From assembly GCF_004339565.1 (NCBI RefSeq), contig NZ_SMFZ01000001.1, positions 2,232,001-2,296,000 on the forward strand: a DNA stretch of 64,000 nucleotides. Reading direction: 5' to 3'. The position numbers were made by a program, and so were the translations under genes. Under the pieces are notes generated by a model that worked only from the letters and a program-made list of their open reading frames with translations, ran no database searches and was not told the origin of the DNA. Below, piece after piece: positions 63,482-64,000 of this stretch (the stretch's first letter is position 1; each line of letters opens with the position of its first letter). Origin of the DNA: Pseudonocardia endophytica (lineage in GTDB: Bacteria > Actinomycetota > Actinomycetes > Mycobacteriales > Pseudonocardiaceae).

Positions 63482-64000
63482 CTAGACGACCTCGACCTCG
63501 ACGCGGGTGTCCGAGAACGTCGGCGCGTTCCCCAGGTCGGCGAACGCGAACGGGTTCACCGCACCCACTGTATTCCCTTCCTTCGAGTTCTTCGGCCAGG
63601 TCCCCAGTGGACAGACGACGACGCCCGGTGCGACCTCCTCGCTGATCTTCGCCAGCGCGACGAACCGCCCGCGGTCGTTGTGCACCGCGACGTACTGCCC
63701 GGACGTGATGCCCCGTGACTCCGCGTCCTGGGGATGGATCGTCAGCGTCTGCTCGCCCTGGATGCGCTTCTGCCGCTCCTGGTCGCCCGCACTGGAGTTG
63801 ATGTAGGCGTGCGGCTTGGGCGACAGCAGGTTCAGCGGGTACACCTCGGCCGTCTCGCGCGGCGCCACGTAGTGCGGCAGCGGGTCGACCGGGGTGCCGG
63901 GCTGGTGGTCGTCGGAGAGCTGCCGGAACAGGTTGACGACGAAGTTCCCCATCGCCTCCAGCGCCCCGGAGCGGAACTCCGTCTTGCCCGACGGCGTCGG
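63482..64000 (-). CDS. Molybdopterin-dependent oxidoreductase, C-terminal part (5' end outside window)
   Basis: About 172 residues of the C-terminal molybdopterin-dinucleotide-binding domain. It begins in PTPSGKTEF, then YPLNLLSPKPHAYINSSAGD, LTIHPQDAESRGITSGQYVA, VHNDRGRFVALAKIS and GVVVCPLGTW, then NTVGAVNPFAFADLG. These are words of the DMSO reductase superfamily (formate dehydrogenase, nitrate reductase or thiosulfate/polysulfide reductase-like). The catalytic N-terminal portion lies beyond the right edge, so the substrate cannot be named. Confidence 0.85.
   Translation of the reverse strand, partial: PTPSGKTEFRSGALEAMGNFVVNLFRQLSDDHQPGTPVDPLPHYVAPRETAEVYPLNLLSPKPHAYINSSAGDQERQKRIQGEQTLTIHPQDAESRGITSGQYVAVHNDRGRFVALAKISEEVAPGVVVCPLGTWPKNSKEGNTVGAVNPFAFADLGNAPTFSDTRVEVEVV

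Overview
The window is a chromosomal segment of a high-GC actinobacterium, most likely a member of the Pseudonocardiales (Pseudonocardia-like). This rests on the very GC-rich third codon positions, frequent GTG starts and ATGA/GTGA gene overlaps, a mycothione reductase (mycothiol is an actinobacterial thiol), a conservon (cvn) signalling operon, and a furA-katG pair whose operator looks mycobacterial. No rRNA, tRNA, CRISPR array, insertion sequence or prophage was recognised. About 66 protein genes cover most of the sequence.

Layout. 0-6.7 kb: end of an MFS transporter, an aldo/keto reductase, a divergent DUF1772/TetR pair, an rRNA/tRNA methyltransferase, a dienoyl-CoA-isomerase-like crotonase, a DUF559 endonuclease-like gene bracketed by two copies of a palindromic repeat, and a divergent DUF6069/MarR pair with twin operators. 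6.8-11 kb: tyrosine catabolism (hpd-hmgA) and mycothione reductase. 11-14.2 kb: a repeat-rich spacer, a SRPBCC gene with an apparent internal deletion, a qorB-like reductase and an MHS-type symporter. 14.2-21.5 kb: a seven-gene overlapping operon made of a conservon (histidine kinase, roadblock, DUF742, GTPase) extended by a lipoprotein substrate-binding protein, a small protein and a carboxypeptidase-regulatory-like repeat protein. 21.5-25.4 kb: class A beta-lactamase lipoprotein and furA-katG. 25.5-31.3 kb: two alpha/beta hydrolases, TetR and MarR regulators, a block of short repeats, and an amidohydrolase.

30.8-36.5 kb: a leftward operon of a family III CoA transferase, SDR, two glutathione S-transferases, glutathione synthetase, a class I glutamine amidotransferase and a MarR regulator. 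The first five match in order, type and size the isoG-isoH-isoI-isoJ plus gshB part of the isoprene pathway of Rhodococcus AD45, with no monooxygenase in view. 36.8-42.1 kb: serA, an acyl-CoA synthetase, a membrane protein, a hydrolase and a RibD-C/DHFR-like protein. 42.1-44.3 kb: a 743-residue fusion of a trypsin-like protease to a P1-nuclease/phospholipase-C-type zinc enzyme. 44.6-51.3 kb: a TetR/deazaflavin-oxidoreductase pair and a siderophore uptake locus (SIP, binding lipoprotein, heterodimeric ABC transporter with complementary degenerate ATP sites). 51.4-53.4 kb: an ECF sigma factor, a zinc-finger anti-sigma/Asp23 fusion and three small genes. 54.4-58.9 kb: a LacI-regulated catabolic operon (CoA transferase, citrate-lyase-beta-like lyase, flavin monooxygenase). 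59-64 kb: aldo/keto reductase, AIM24 protein, methyltransferase, amidohydrolase, CBS protein and the C-terminal end of a molybdopterin oxidoreductase.

The three most interesting items are the protease-nuclease fusion, in which the residue that must be the free N-terminus in P1-type enzymes (Trp) is internal and preceded by the protease domain; the glutathione-dependent catabolic cluster in a mycothiol organism; and the extended conservon, whose kinase has a nitrate/nitrite-sensor-like extracellular domain and which co-encodes its own candidate ligand-binding lipoprotein.
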